From contig JAGOAA010000004.1 of the NCBI GenBank assembly GCA_017984215.1, forward strand, positions 1 through 64,000: DNA of 64,000 bases. Direction: 5' to 3'. The stretch's first letter is position 1, and every line of letters starts with the position of its first letter. The DNA comes from Cytophagaceae bacterium (GTDB lineage Bacteria; Bacteroidota; Bacteroidia; Cytophagales; Spirosomataceae). The notes below the pieces were generated by a model that had not been told where the DNA came from, made no database searches, and saw only the letters and a program-made list of their open reading frames with translations. Shown here in pieces: positions 8,941 through 15,759 of this stretch. The translations under genes and the position numbers were made by a program.

Positions 8941-8962
8941 TTTAGGGAAATATAAAGCTTTG

Positions 8963-10042
8963 ATGATGCAAGCAGAATTTAGACACTATCACTATCCCCA
9001 TGCATTTGTACTAGAAAGCGGCACGTCGCTTCCTGAAATTGATTTGGCTTACCAAACTTGGGGCCAAATGAATGCAGCTGGTGATAACGTGATTTGGATT
9101 TGCCATGCGTTTACTGGAAGTCAGGATGTCGCCGACTGGTGGCAAGGGCTTGTAGGACCTGGTAAATTGTTTAATCCCGAGAATAATTTCATTGTTTGTG
9201 CCAATATTTTAGGGTCTCATTATGGTTCTACGGGGCCATTGTCAACGAATCCTCAAACCGGCGAACCTTATTTTCATACGTTTCCTGATGTAACAATCCG
9301 CGATGTCGTCAATGCTTTTGAATTGCTTCGTCAAGATTTAGGAATTCATACCATCAAGACTTGTATCGGTGGGTCGATGGGTGGCCAACAGGCTGTCGAA
9401 TGGGGAATTATTAATCCAGACTTAATTCAGAACTTGATATTGGTTGCAACGAATGCCGTGCATTCGCCGTGGGGAGTTGCGTTTAACGAGTCCCAGCGGA
9501 TGGCGATCGAGTTGGACAAAACTTGGGGAGAATCCCATCCAAAGGCGGGAATTGACGGGATGAAAGCTGCTCGTGCTACGGCCTTGATTTCATACCGCAA
9601 CTACGAAACATATCAAATTACACAGGCGCGTCAGGATCATTCGCTTGAGAAAACCTTGCGAGCAGTGTCCTATCAGCGTTATCAAGGAGAGAAGTTGGCC
9701 CAACGCTTTAATGCCTTTTCTTATTACATCCTTTCCAACATGATGGATTCACAAGATGTGGGTCGGAATCGGGGAGGAATTATTCCTGCCTTAAAGCAAA
9801 TAAAATCGAATACACTGGTTATCGGGATTAAATCCGATGCCTTGTTTCCCATCGTGGAGCAGGAATTCTTAGCTAAACATATTCCGGGTGCATCTTTTCA
9901 AGTGATTGATTCCTTGTATGGGCATGATGGATTTTTAATTGAGAGTGGCTTGATGACGAAAGCGATTCGACTATGGCAGAAATTACAGCTATTAGAAGTG
10001 AATCCCATGGCCGAGTTCTTTCGGGAGTTAGAAAGCTTGTAG
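8963..10042 (+). CDS. metX: Homoserine O-acetyltransferase
   Basis: Acylates homoserine in the methionine pathway (cytoplasm). It is an alpha/beta hydrolase-fold enzyme with nucleophile Ser138 in CIGGSMGGQQA, the acid in IKSDALFP and the histidine in YGHDGFLIE; the early motif LAYQTWGQMN is typical of MetX. Length is normal (359 aa). The frame also opens with TTG at 8960, but ATG at 8963 (or 8966) is the more likely start. It sits behind an S-box element, which fits repression by SAM. Its TAG stop lies inside a copy of a palindromic repeat. Confidence 0.93.
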   Translation: MMQAEFRHYHYPHAFVLESGTSLPEIDLAYQTWGQMNAAGDNVIWICHAFTGSQDVADWWQGLVGPGKLFNPENNFIVCANILGSHYGSTGPLSTNPQTGEPYFHTFPDVTIRDVVNAFELLRQDLGIHTIKTCIGGSMGGQQAVEWGIINPDLIQNLILVATNAVHSPWGVAFNESQRMAIELDKTWGESHPKAGIDGMKAARATALISYRNYETYQITQARQDHSLEKTLRAVSYQRYQGEKLAQRFNAFSYYILSNMMDSQDVGRNRGGIIPALKQIKSNTLVIGIKSDALFPIVEQEFLAKHIPGASFQVIDSLYGHDGFLIESGLMTKAIRLWQKLQLLEVNPMAEFFRELESL

Positions 10043-10066
10043 TGTAGAGACGCGATAATCGCGTCT
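10037..10066. repeat. GACGCG palindromic repeat, copy 1
   Basis: TTGTAGTGTAGAGACGCG followed by ATAATCGCGTCT; the palindrome AGACGCG/CGCGTCT spans 10048-10066. It is 29/30 identical to the copy at 10099-10128 and contains the last codon and TAG stop of metX. Confidence 0.8.
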
Positions 10067-10076
10067 TTCTTATTTT

Positions 10077-10100
10077 AGACGCGACACTTCGCGTCTTTTT
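10077..10100 (+). terminator. Palindrome with T-run, likely metX terminator
   Basis: AGACGCGA at 10077-10084 pairs with TCGCGTCT at 10089-10096 around CACT and is followed by TTTT. It belongs to the same palindrome family as the flanking copies and resembles an intrinsic terminator. Confidence 0.6.
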
Positions 10101-10132
10101 GTAGTGTAGAGACGCGTTAATCGCGTCTCTAC
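10099..10132. repeat. GACGCG palindromic repeat, copy 3 (longest stem)
   Basis: GTAGAGACGCG (10106-10116) pairs perfectly with CGCGTCTCTAC (10122-10132) around TTAAT. A GTAG tetranucleotide at the base of the stem recalls REP elements recognised by RAYT transposases; no RAYT gene is in the window. Confidence 0.75.
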
Positions 10133-10147
10133 ATTCAACATTTTTCC

Positions 10148-10155
10148 TATCTTTG
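10148..10155 (+). promoter_or_regulatory. -7 box TATCTTTG upstream of SDR gene
   Basis: Perfect match to TAnnTTTG ending five bases before the ATG at 10161; no clear -33 TTTG is seen. If used, the mRNA would be leaderless or nearly so. Confidence 0.45.
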
Positions 10156-10160
10156 AAACC

Positions 10161-10958
10161 ATGGATTTCAAAAACAAAATTGTCTGGATCACGGGCGCAT
10201 CTTCCGGAATCGGCGAAGCATTAGCCTATGAATATGCCTCAAAAGGTGCTAATTTGGTTTTATCAGCGCGCAGAGAAGCGGAATTGCAGCGCGTTGCCCA
10301 GGCTTGTGAGTCACATGGGGGTAGCATGTTGGTCTTGCCCTTTGACATGGTCGATCTTGCTACACATGCGCAACAAGTTGAGGCCGTAATTCAAGCATTT
10401 GGTCGTATAGATGTCCTTGTTTTGAACGCGGGCGTTAGCCAAAGGTCCTTCGTCTTAGATACGCAATTTGATGTTTACCGTCGGTTGTTTGAAATCAATT
10501 TCTTTTCGATTGTTCATTTGGTCCAACAAGTTATTCCTGTTTTTCAAAAGCAATATGCGGGTATTTTTGTGCCAATTGCCTCTGTGGCGGGTCGGATTTC
10601 GACACCAAGAAGAGCGGCTTATGGGGCGTCTAAGCATGCGCTTATTGGCTTTTTTGATTCTGTTCGCGCGGAGTTACATGGGCATGGAATTCAAGTGAGC
10701 ACCATTTTACCTGGGTATATTCGTACTGAGATTTCATTGCATGCGATGAACGAGCACGGGGAAAAATATGGCAAAATGGATCCTAATCAGGCCAAAGGGC
10801 TTGATCCAGCAGTCGCAGCACAAAAGATTGTTGAAGCCGTTTCGCAAGGGAAAAACGAGTTTTTTGTCGGCGGGGCCTTGGAGCGTTTTGGTCTATTCGT
10901 TAAGCAATTGGTTCCAAGCATCATGCCTTGGATGTTACGAAAAATCAAGAATACTTAA
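10161..10958 (+). CDS. SDR family oxidoreductase (DHRS7B-like)
   Basis: Classical short-chain dehydrogenase/reductase of 265 aa. Cofactor motif TGASSGIGEAL at the N terminus, NAG of the central sheet in VLVLNAGVSQRS, and the catalytic YGASK in RAAYGASKHALIG are all present; ARR after the second strand favours NADP(H). The C-terminal hydrophobic stretch (FGLFVKQLVPSIMPWML) may form a membrane contact, as in the related mammalian DHRS7 group. The substrate is unknown. The stop overlaps that of the convergent permease by 3 bp. Confidence 0.88.
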   Translation: MDFKNKIVWITGASSGIGEALAYEYASKGANLVLSARREAELQRVAQACESHGGSMLVLPFDMVDLATHAQQVEAVIQAFGRIDVLVLNAGVSQRSFVLDTQFDVYRRLFEINFFSIVHLVQQVIPVFQKQYAGIFVPIASVAGRISTPRRAAYGASKHALIGFFDSVRAELHGHGIQVSTILPGYIRTEISLHAMNEHGEKYGKMDPNQAKGLDPAVAAQKIVEAVSQGKNEFFVGGALERFGLFVKQLVPSIMPWMLRKIKNT

Positions 10959-12145
10959 GCGGCTTGTTTTCGTTCGTGGAAGAAGAGCATAAATAGCACC
11001 AATACTAATGCGGCAATTCCAGCTGGGACCATCCAAACGGATTGCCAATCGTGTATGCCGTTTGAGGTGTACATGTCTAGAACAATGCCGGAAAGTTTAG
11101 ATCCAATTCCCATGCCTACGCCGTAGGTGGCCAGTGTAATTAAGCCCTGCGCTGAATTTTTGATATGCGGACCTGCTTTTTGGTCGGTATATATCTGTCC
11201 CGTCACAAAGAAGAAATCGTAGCAGACGCCGTGAAGAATGATTCCGATATAAAGGATCCATTCACTTGATAAACCGTCGCCATATCCGAAGCAGATGAAA
11301 CGGATTATCCAGGCAATTAATCCAACAATTAACATTTTTTTGACGCCTAAGCGTGCGAATGCAAAAGGGATCAACAGCATGAAGATAACTTCGGAAGCCT
11401 GGCCTAAGGACATTTTGTTTTCTACATTGCTCATGTGGGAATCCGTTAAGGATGGATTAGCCATGGCGTAATAGAAGGAGAGTGGGATACAAATGAGAAT
11501 GGATGAAATAAAGAAGATTAAAAACGATCTGTCTTTGAATAATTTTAAGGCATCGAGTCCTACAATTTGAGCGATGGAGGCGTTCTTGTCGGCTTTAGGT
11601 GGCGTATCTGGCAAGAAAAAGGAATAGATTCCGAGCGCGAAAGAGCTATACATGGCAATGTGGAAAATCGCCACATTATCACCCAAAGCATAGAATCCGA
11701 TGATATTGGTGACAACAATCCAAGCAACCGTACCTGTTACGCGAATATTGGCAAATTCCTTTTCTGGGTTTTGCATTTGTTTCATCGCGATGGAATTGGA
11801 TAAAGCTAGATTCGGTGCAAAGCAGAGTGTATAGGCTAATATGTACCAAAAGAAAACCTCGGGGTCAGTCGTTTGACTTAATAAATACAAGAGTCCACCG
11901 CCGATGATGTTTAAAACCCCCATCACTTTCTGTGCGGCGAAAAAGCGGTCGGCAATTAATCCTACGAAAAATGGAGCAACGAGTGACGCAAGCGCGAAGG
12001 TGAGGTAAGCATTTCCTACTTGGTCACCGGTGGCATGCAGTGTGCTTAATAAATATTTACTCATTTGGCCGTACCATGCTCCCCATCCGAAGAACATAAG
12101 GAACATCATGGTCATGAGTTGAATTTTAGTCGAATTTTTCATCAT
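10955..12145 (-). CDS. Nucleoside:H+ symporter family permease (NupG/XapB-like)
   Basis: MFS-type permease with about twelve membrane segments. The N terminus (MFLMFFGWGAWYGQMSKYL), LIADRFFAAQKVMGVLNIIGG and EFANIRVTGTVAWIV resemble the NHS nucleoside permease family, so nucleoside uptake is likely; the exact substrate is not readable. The frame can be extended to an ATG at 12220, but a TATTTTTG promoter box at 12164-12171 falls inside that extension, so the ATG pair at 12145/12142 is chosen. Convergent overlap with the SDR gene. Confidence 0.85.
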   Translation of the reverse strand: MMKNSTKIQLMTMMFLMFFGWGAWYGQMSKYLLSTLHATGDQVGNAYLTFALASLVAPFFVGLIADRFFAAQKVMGVLNIIGGGLLYLLSQTTDPEVFFWYILAYTLCFAPNLALSNSIAMKQMQNPEKEFANIRVTGTVAWIVVTNIIGFYALGDNVAIFHIAMYSSFALGIYSFFLPDTPPKADKNASIAQIVGLDALKLFKDRSFLIFFISSILICIPLSFYYAMANPSLTDSHMSNVENKMSLGQASEVIFMLLIPFAFARLGVKKMLIVGLIAWIIRFICFGYGDGLSSEWILYIGIILHGVCYDFFFVTGQIYTDQKAGPHIKNSAQGLITLATYGVGMGIGSKLSGIVLDMYTSNGIHDWQSVWMVPAGIAALVLVLFMLFFHERKQAA

Positions 12146-12163
12146 TATAGGTTTCTTGCGGGT

Positions 12164-12193
12164 CAAAAATACGAATTTGAAAGAAATATCAAA
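12164..12193 (-). promoter_or_regulatory. Promoter of the nucleoside permease gene
   Basis: On the minus strand TTTG (12193-12190), an 18-nt spacer and TATTTTTG (12171-12164), an exact TAnnTTTG box, 18 nt before the ATG at 12145. Confidence 0.6.
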
Positions 12194-12448
12194 TTTTCGG
12201 AAAATATATTTTTGGGGCATTTAGGATGATTTTGGAAAGGTAAAATCCAATAATTCTCCTATTTTTTCAAAGAATGGGTCAAAATGGAATCCTATTTTTT
12301 CGATTTTTGCAAAAATGTCATTTTATGCCCTCAAAATGCAACTTGATGCGCTTTTAGTTGGCAACGCTAAGTATTTGATTTTCAGTAATATTTATCCGTT
12401 TTTTGATGAAAATTTGAAAGGCAGGTAGCCCGGAGCGTTTATTATACC
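12194..12448. other. AT-rich intergenic region
   Basis: No gene is seen. It contains a short direct repeat TCCTATTTTTTC (near 12256 and 12290) and otherwise AT-rich sequence. It should hold the promoter of the following plus-strand gene, but no convincing box pair was found. Confidence 0.5.
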
Positions 12449-12919
12449 ATGAATTTAGCGAGTGTTTTATTAATATCAGGAAGGCCTACGGGTTCGTTTC
12501 AAGGTTCGATGACCTTGTTCTTGGTGCTATTTTCATTTATTGCTTTGGCATTAATTGGCGTGGGTGTAATTCTTTACCAAAAGCGGAAGGAGTGGATTGC
12601 ACATTCTAAAATGACCTATGGCAAAATCGTCGAAATCTCGAAGCGCTATGCGCGCGATGATCATTCGGGTCGATTCCCGATTTATTTCCCCATCGTCTCT
12701 TACCATGTCAATGGAAGCGAATTTCGTCGGGAGGCTGATAAAGGATTAGCGAAAAATTGTGAGGTGGGTCAGGAGGTTCCTGTACGTTATCTGACTGAAA
12801 ATCCATATGAGGCTTCGTTGAATGAATCAACAATTCCTGTTCTGAACCCAACCGTCTTTTTTGTGTTGGGGATATTGATGTTGTTGAGTTCGATTGCGCT
12901 ATCGGTGCTGCACAGATAG
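12449..12919 (+). CDS. DUF3592 domain membrane protein
   Basis: 156 aa with a membrane helix near the N terminus (about 22-44) and another at the C terminus (about 132-153). Between them lies a small beta-rich domain with YFPIVSYHVNGSEFRREADKG and VGQEVPVRYLTENPYEASL, the pattern of DUF3592 (compare YPVVxF, GxxVxVxYDPxNPxxA). The function of the family is not known. It is a single gene, followed by a palindrome with a T-run. Confidence 0.8.
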   Translation: MNLASVLLISGRPTGSFQGSMTLFLVLFSFIALALIGVGVILYQKRKEWIAHSKMTYGKIVEISKRYARDDHSGRFPIYFPIVSYHVNGSEFRREADKGLAKNCEVGQEVPVRYLTENPYEASLNESTIPVLNPTVFFVLGILMLLSSIALSVLHR

Positions 12920-12947
12920 ACGTTGGACGTTAGACTTTGGACTTTGG

Positions 12948-12970
12948 AGACGCGTTTGCGTCTTTTTTTT
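12948..12970 (+). terminator. Palindrome with T8 after DUF3592 gene
   Basis: AGACGC (12948-12953) pairs with GCGTCT (12958-12963), followed by a T-run to 12970. It shares its core with the GACGCG repeat family and likely ends the DUF3592 transcript. Confidence 0.6.
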
Positions 12971-12988
12971 GTCGGGTTAATAGAAAAA

Positions 12989-13109
12989 AGACGCGAAGTG
13001 TCGCGTCTCTACATGGCTGTCGTTAGGGGGCAAAGAAAAGACGCGAAGTGTCGCCTCTCTACATGGGTGCTGTTCGTGGTCAAAGAAAAAGACGCGAAGT
13101 ATCGCGTCT
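12989..13109. repeat. Tandem array of three GACGCG palindromes
   Basis: Three copies of AGACGCGAAGTGTCGCGTCT at 12989-13008, 13039-13058 (one arm mutated, TCGCCTCT) and 13090-13109 (loop AGTA), spaced 50 and 51 bp. The spacers are also related (TCTCTACATGG...CAAAGAAAA), so the unit is a tandemly repeated ~50-bp sequence. Each palindrome has an 8-bp stem and a 4-nt loop. Confidence 0.85.
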
Positions 13110-13171
13110 CTGTAAAAAGTTATTTGTCTTGTTCGGTCAGGTAATTTAATCGGCGTGAAATACGCCTCAAA

Positions 13172-13200
13172 CTTTGGCAATCCTAAAAGGTTTGCCAAAG
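13172..13200. repeat. CTTTGGCAATCCT inverted repeat, copy 1
   Basis: CTTTGGCAATCCT, AAA, AGGTTTGCCAAAG: a 13-bp stem with one T-T mismatch and a 3-nt loop. The same element recurs at 32053-32085 and 47096-47128, always after the 3' end of a gene. Here it lies between convergent genes. Confidence 0.85.
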
Positions 13201-13210
13201 GGGCTAGCTT

Positions 13211-13729
13211 CTACCAACCATCATCCTTCTTGGGCTTAATGTTCGCTGGGCTTTTTTTCGCTGCTGCGGGAGCTGCCACTTTGGGACTTGATGCTCCACT
13301 TCCTTTGAGGTTTACGTCTAATTCGACCCGACTGAAAACGCGGGTTACGATTTTCCATTCGCCATTCACTTGTAAAAGGCTCAATAAGTCGATGTATTTA
13401 AAATCAGCGAATTGCAATTCAGCCGCCGCCAAACCTGATATTCCAGCATACGAATAACTAATTAATTTAGTTGTTGCTTTAACGCCACCTGCTGGAGTTT
13501 TGGAAATAAAGGTTTTGATCGGGAAGTCTTGAATCTTTCCTGTGCTCGCGTTCACGGTACGTAAAATCGCAGAGGAATGAAATGCCTTGCCGAGTTTTGC
13601 CGTGTCGCCTGTCGTTAAACCTTCGAAATAGTTATTGACCGTTGCTTTGATTGCCTCATCCGTGCTTTGGCCAAAGGCAAGTACGCTCGTCATTAGCAGG
13701 CAGATGCTTAGTGTGATAATTTTTTTCAT
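13211..13729 (-). CDS. Secreted NTF2-like (lumazine-binding type) protein
   Basis: 172 aa with a signal peptide (MKKIITLSICLLMTSVLAFGQ) followed by an NTF2-like domain (about 24-140): VNNYFEGLTTGDTAKLGKAF, a central ISYSYAGISGLAAAEL and LLQVNGEWKIVTRVF, the pattern of Lumazine_bd_2/SnoaL-like cone folds. The C-terminal ~35 residues are Ala/Pro/Lys-rich and probably disordered. No catalytic residues can be assigned. It follows the serine hydrolase gene by 11 nt on the same strand, so the two may be co-transcribed. Confidence 0.7.
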   Translation of the reverse strand: MKKIITLSICLLMTSVLAFGQSTDEAIKATVNNYFEGLTTGDTAKLGKAFHSSAILRTVNASTGKIQDFPIKTFISKTPAGGVKATTKLISYSYAGISGLAAAELQFADFKYIDLLSLLQVNGEWKIVTRVFSRVELDVNLKGSGASSPKVAAPAAAKKSPANIKPKKDDGW

Positions 13730-13740
13730 AGTTGTATGAT

Positions 13741-15000
13741 TTAGTTGCCTCCAAGGACAAATTCTGTTGGCAAAGGTTCACCTTTCATGAACAAGTTAGC
13801 CTTTTCTGGATATAAAATTGACTGTACAATATTGACGCGTCCCAATGCATGGTTTGCCATATTGCCCAAAATGATAATGGCAGAGTTATCTTTTGGATTG
13901 TGTAAATAATAGTTTTTGAATCCATGCCACCACCCGGTATGGTAAGTTAGCCACTCGCCGTTATCTAATTGTGCGAGGCGCCAACCGAAGCCATAGTTTT
14001 TTGCTAAGACTTTCGGGGAGGTATGTTGGGGTGTGAATGCTTCTTCTAATGTAGTGAATTTCACAAGCTTTTCTTCATTGAGTGCGACGTCCCAGTGGTA
14101 CAAATCTTCTACTGTTGAATAAATACCTTTATCTCCTGTTACGCCATCTAAGTGATTGAATTCTGATACAACAGGTCCGCCGCGGCGAGGTACATAACCG
14201 GTCGCAGCTGTGCGCAGCATTTCGGGATGCATGGGATCGTAGATGAATGACTCCGACATGCCTGCGGGTTCGAATAGATTCTTTTTGGCATATTCTCTGA
14301 AATTCATGCCACTGAGTTTCTCGACGATGTAGGCTAGCAACATGTAGTTGGTATTGTTGTAGCTGAATTTAGCATTAGGTCTGTAGTCGATATGCGGTTT
14401 CAAACGAATCATCATTTCGACAACTTTTTGATTCGTTAGAGGAATTTTTTTGTCGTAGACTTTATCCATGTTGTAGGCATAGTCCGAAAGACCTGACCTG
14501 TGTGTCAATAAACTCCGGATGGTTAGGCTTGAATCATATGGGAAACCTGGAATATGTTTGTAGATCGCATCATCATAATTCAGTAAGCCTTTTTCGTGCA
14601 ATTGCATAATAGCAACTGCCGTAAACTGTTTGGATACTGAGGCTAATTGAAAATGTGTATGTGTATTGATGTTGCTTTTTGTAAAGTAATTGGCATAACC
14701 GAACCCTTTCTTGTAAATGATCTTCCCATACTGGGCAACGAGAACGGCGCCGTTGAATCCTGATTTTGCTTGAAGCTTCGAAAAGAAGGTGTCAAGTTTG
14801 ATGGATTTCTGTTTGGCAATTTCGGGGTTGTATAAATTAGCTAGGCTATCATTGCGTTTCTCGATGCTTGTCTTAACATGAAAGAAACTTTTCGTCGGGT
14901 GCGATGTAATCAGTAAGCCTATGAGCGTGCAGATGGTTAATGCGCCAATAATCTTAGGGCCTTTGGGTAATTTCAACATGTATTGGATAAAGCGGTTCAT
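13741..15000 (-). CDS. Class C beta-lactamase-like serine hydrolase
   Basis: 419 aa with an N-terminal membrane anchor or signal (about 15-32) and a beta-lactamase/PBP4*-type domain. Active-site motifs: SVSK with Ser121 and Lys124, YNN in FSYNNTNYMLLAYIVEKLSG, and HTG in LTYHTGWWHGFKNYY. The family includes periplasmic esterases, D-amino peptidases and true AmpC enzymes. Nothing here points to antibiotic resistance specifically; an envelope or peptide/ester hydrolase is the safer reading. Confidence 0.85.
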   Translation of the reverse strand: MNRFIQYMLKLPKGPKIIGALTICTLIGLLITSHPTKSFFHVKTSIEKRNDSLANLYNPEIAKQKSIKLDTFFSKLQAKSGFNGAVLVAQYGKIIYKKGFGYANYFTKSNINTHTHFQLASVSKQFTAVAIMQLHEKGLLNYDDAIYKHIPGFPYDSSLTIRSLLTHRSGLSDYAYNMDKVYDKKIPLTNQKVVEMMIRLKPHIDYRPNAKFSYNNTNYMLLAYIVEKLSGMNFREYAKKNLFEPAGMSESFIYDPMHPEMLRTAATGYVPRRGGPVVSEFNHLDGVTGDKGIYSTVEDLYHWDVALNEEKLVKFTTLEEAFTPQHTSPKVLAKNYGFGWRLAQLDNGEWLTYHTGWWHGFKNYYLHNPKDNSAIIILGNMANHALGRVNIVQSILYPEKANLFMKGEPLPTEFVLGGN

Positions 15001-15086
15001 TTCAAAGCAATTTACTGTAATTCGTGTTTTTAATCAAGCGCGGATTCATCTTTATTTAGGTTGATTGCTTACATTCGGGGATTCAA

Positions 15087-15308
15087 ATGGAAATTCCCAT
15101 GAAATATATATTCATCTTCTTAATTCGCCTCTACCAAGGATTAATCTCGCCCTTCTTGCCTAATGCTTGTCGGTACCAGCCTACATGTTCGGAATACGCT
15201 AAGCAAGCATTCATTAAATACGGATTTTTAAAGGGGTTCAGGTTAACGGTGAAGCGCATCTCATCCTGTCATCCCTGGGGTGGAAGTGGTTATGATCCGC
15301 TTCCTTAA
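15087..15308 (+). CDS. yidD: Membrane protein insertion efficiency factor YidD
   Basis: Small membrane-associated protein (73 aa, typical) that aids YidC-dependent insertion. The family signature is complete: [27 protein letters not shown] and [17 protein letters not shown] with its three conserved cysteines. A second ATG at 15099 ([13 protein letters not shown]) is an equally likely start. It stands alone here, not next to rnpA/yidC as in many bacteria. Confidence 0.93.
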   Translation: MEIPMKYIFIFLIRLYQGLISPFLPNACRYQPTCSEYAKQAFIKYGFLKGFRLTVKRISSCHPWGGSGYDPLP

Positions 15309-15759
15309 TTTTGAGATACAGCATAGCACTGTCCAAAATATACAATTAATTGGATTATTCCGTTTTGTGTTAATTCCTTCACAGGTAATTCCTTACCGAT
15401 AAATAATTTGATTTTTTTTGAAAAAAAATTCTATTGAAAAAATACAATCGCTTTTGGGCTGTTTTGAGCACTTTTATTGATTAAATATACCGAACAGCAT
15501 CTATATAGGTATAAATTAGATTATTTCGTGAATCTGTCCTACACTGTGCTACTTTTCAAGAAATTCTAATTTTCGTCCAATTTGTTCGCCCCGTTTCCTT
15601 GATTCATTAATTAAAATCATTTTTTTATTCAATTTATTCTTCCTTTTTTTGCCTTGGTTTTGAAATTAGCCTTGGACTCTAAACGTTTACATAGCTGTTT
15701 TAGGTTGAAACAAAATCACAAAGAATCATTAATCATTTTTAACCCTTAATTTTTCACTT
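15309..15759. other. Long AT-rich leader region upstream of susC
   Basis: 451 bp without a credible gene. It contains long A and T tracts (15410-15440, 15620-15660) and a symmetric TAAACGTTTA box, and must include the susC promoter, although no exact TTTG/TAnnTTTG pair was found. The length suggests a long 5' untranslated leader or several regulator sites. Confidence 0.6.
15678..15691. promoter_or_regulatory. Possible LacI-family operator upstream of susC
   Basis: TCTAAACGTTTACA has a perfect 10-bp palindrome TAAACGTTTA and differs from the LacI-type pattern TGnAAnCGnTTnCA at one fixed position. No LacI-family gene is in the window, so this rests on pattern only. Confidence 0.3.

Noticed and set aside
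12146-12220. N-terminal extension of the nucleoside permease to the ATG at 12220
   Set aside because: The added 25 residues are basic and unlike the family, and a consensus promoter lies inside them.
12989-13109. CRISPR array
   Set aside because: Only three repeats, the 20-bp repeats are palindromic, the spacers are similar to each other, and no cas genes are nearby.
12923-13144. 73-codon open frame over the GACGCG repeat array
   Set aside because: It runs through the palindromic repeats and intergenic DNA, with a repeated Lys/Arg-rich composition imposed by the repeat unit; no coding signal.
13741-15000. Antibiotic-resistance beta-lactamase
   Set aside because: Motifs show only the broad class C/serine hydrolase family; no mobile or resistance context and the family is mostly non-lactamase enzymes.
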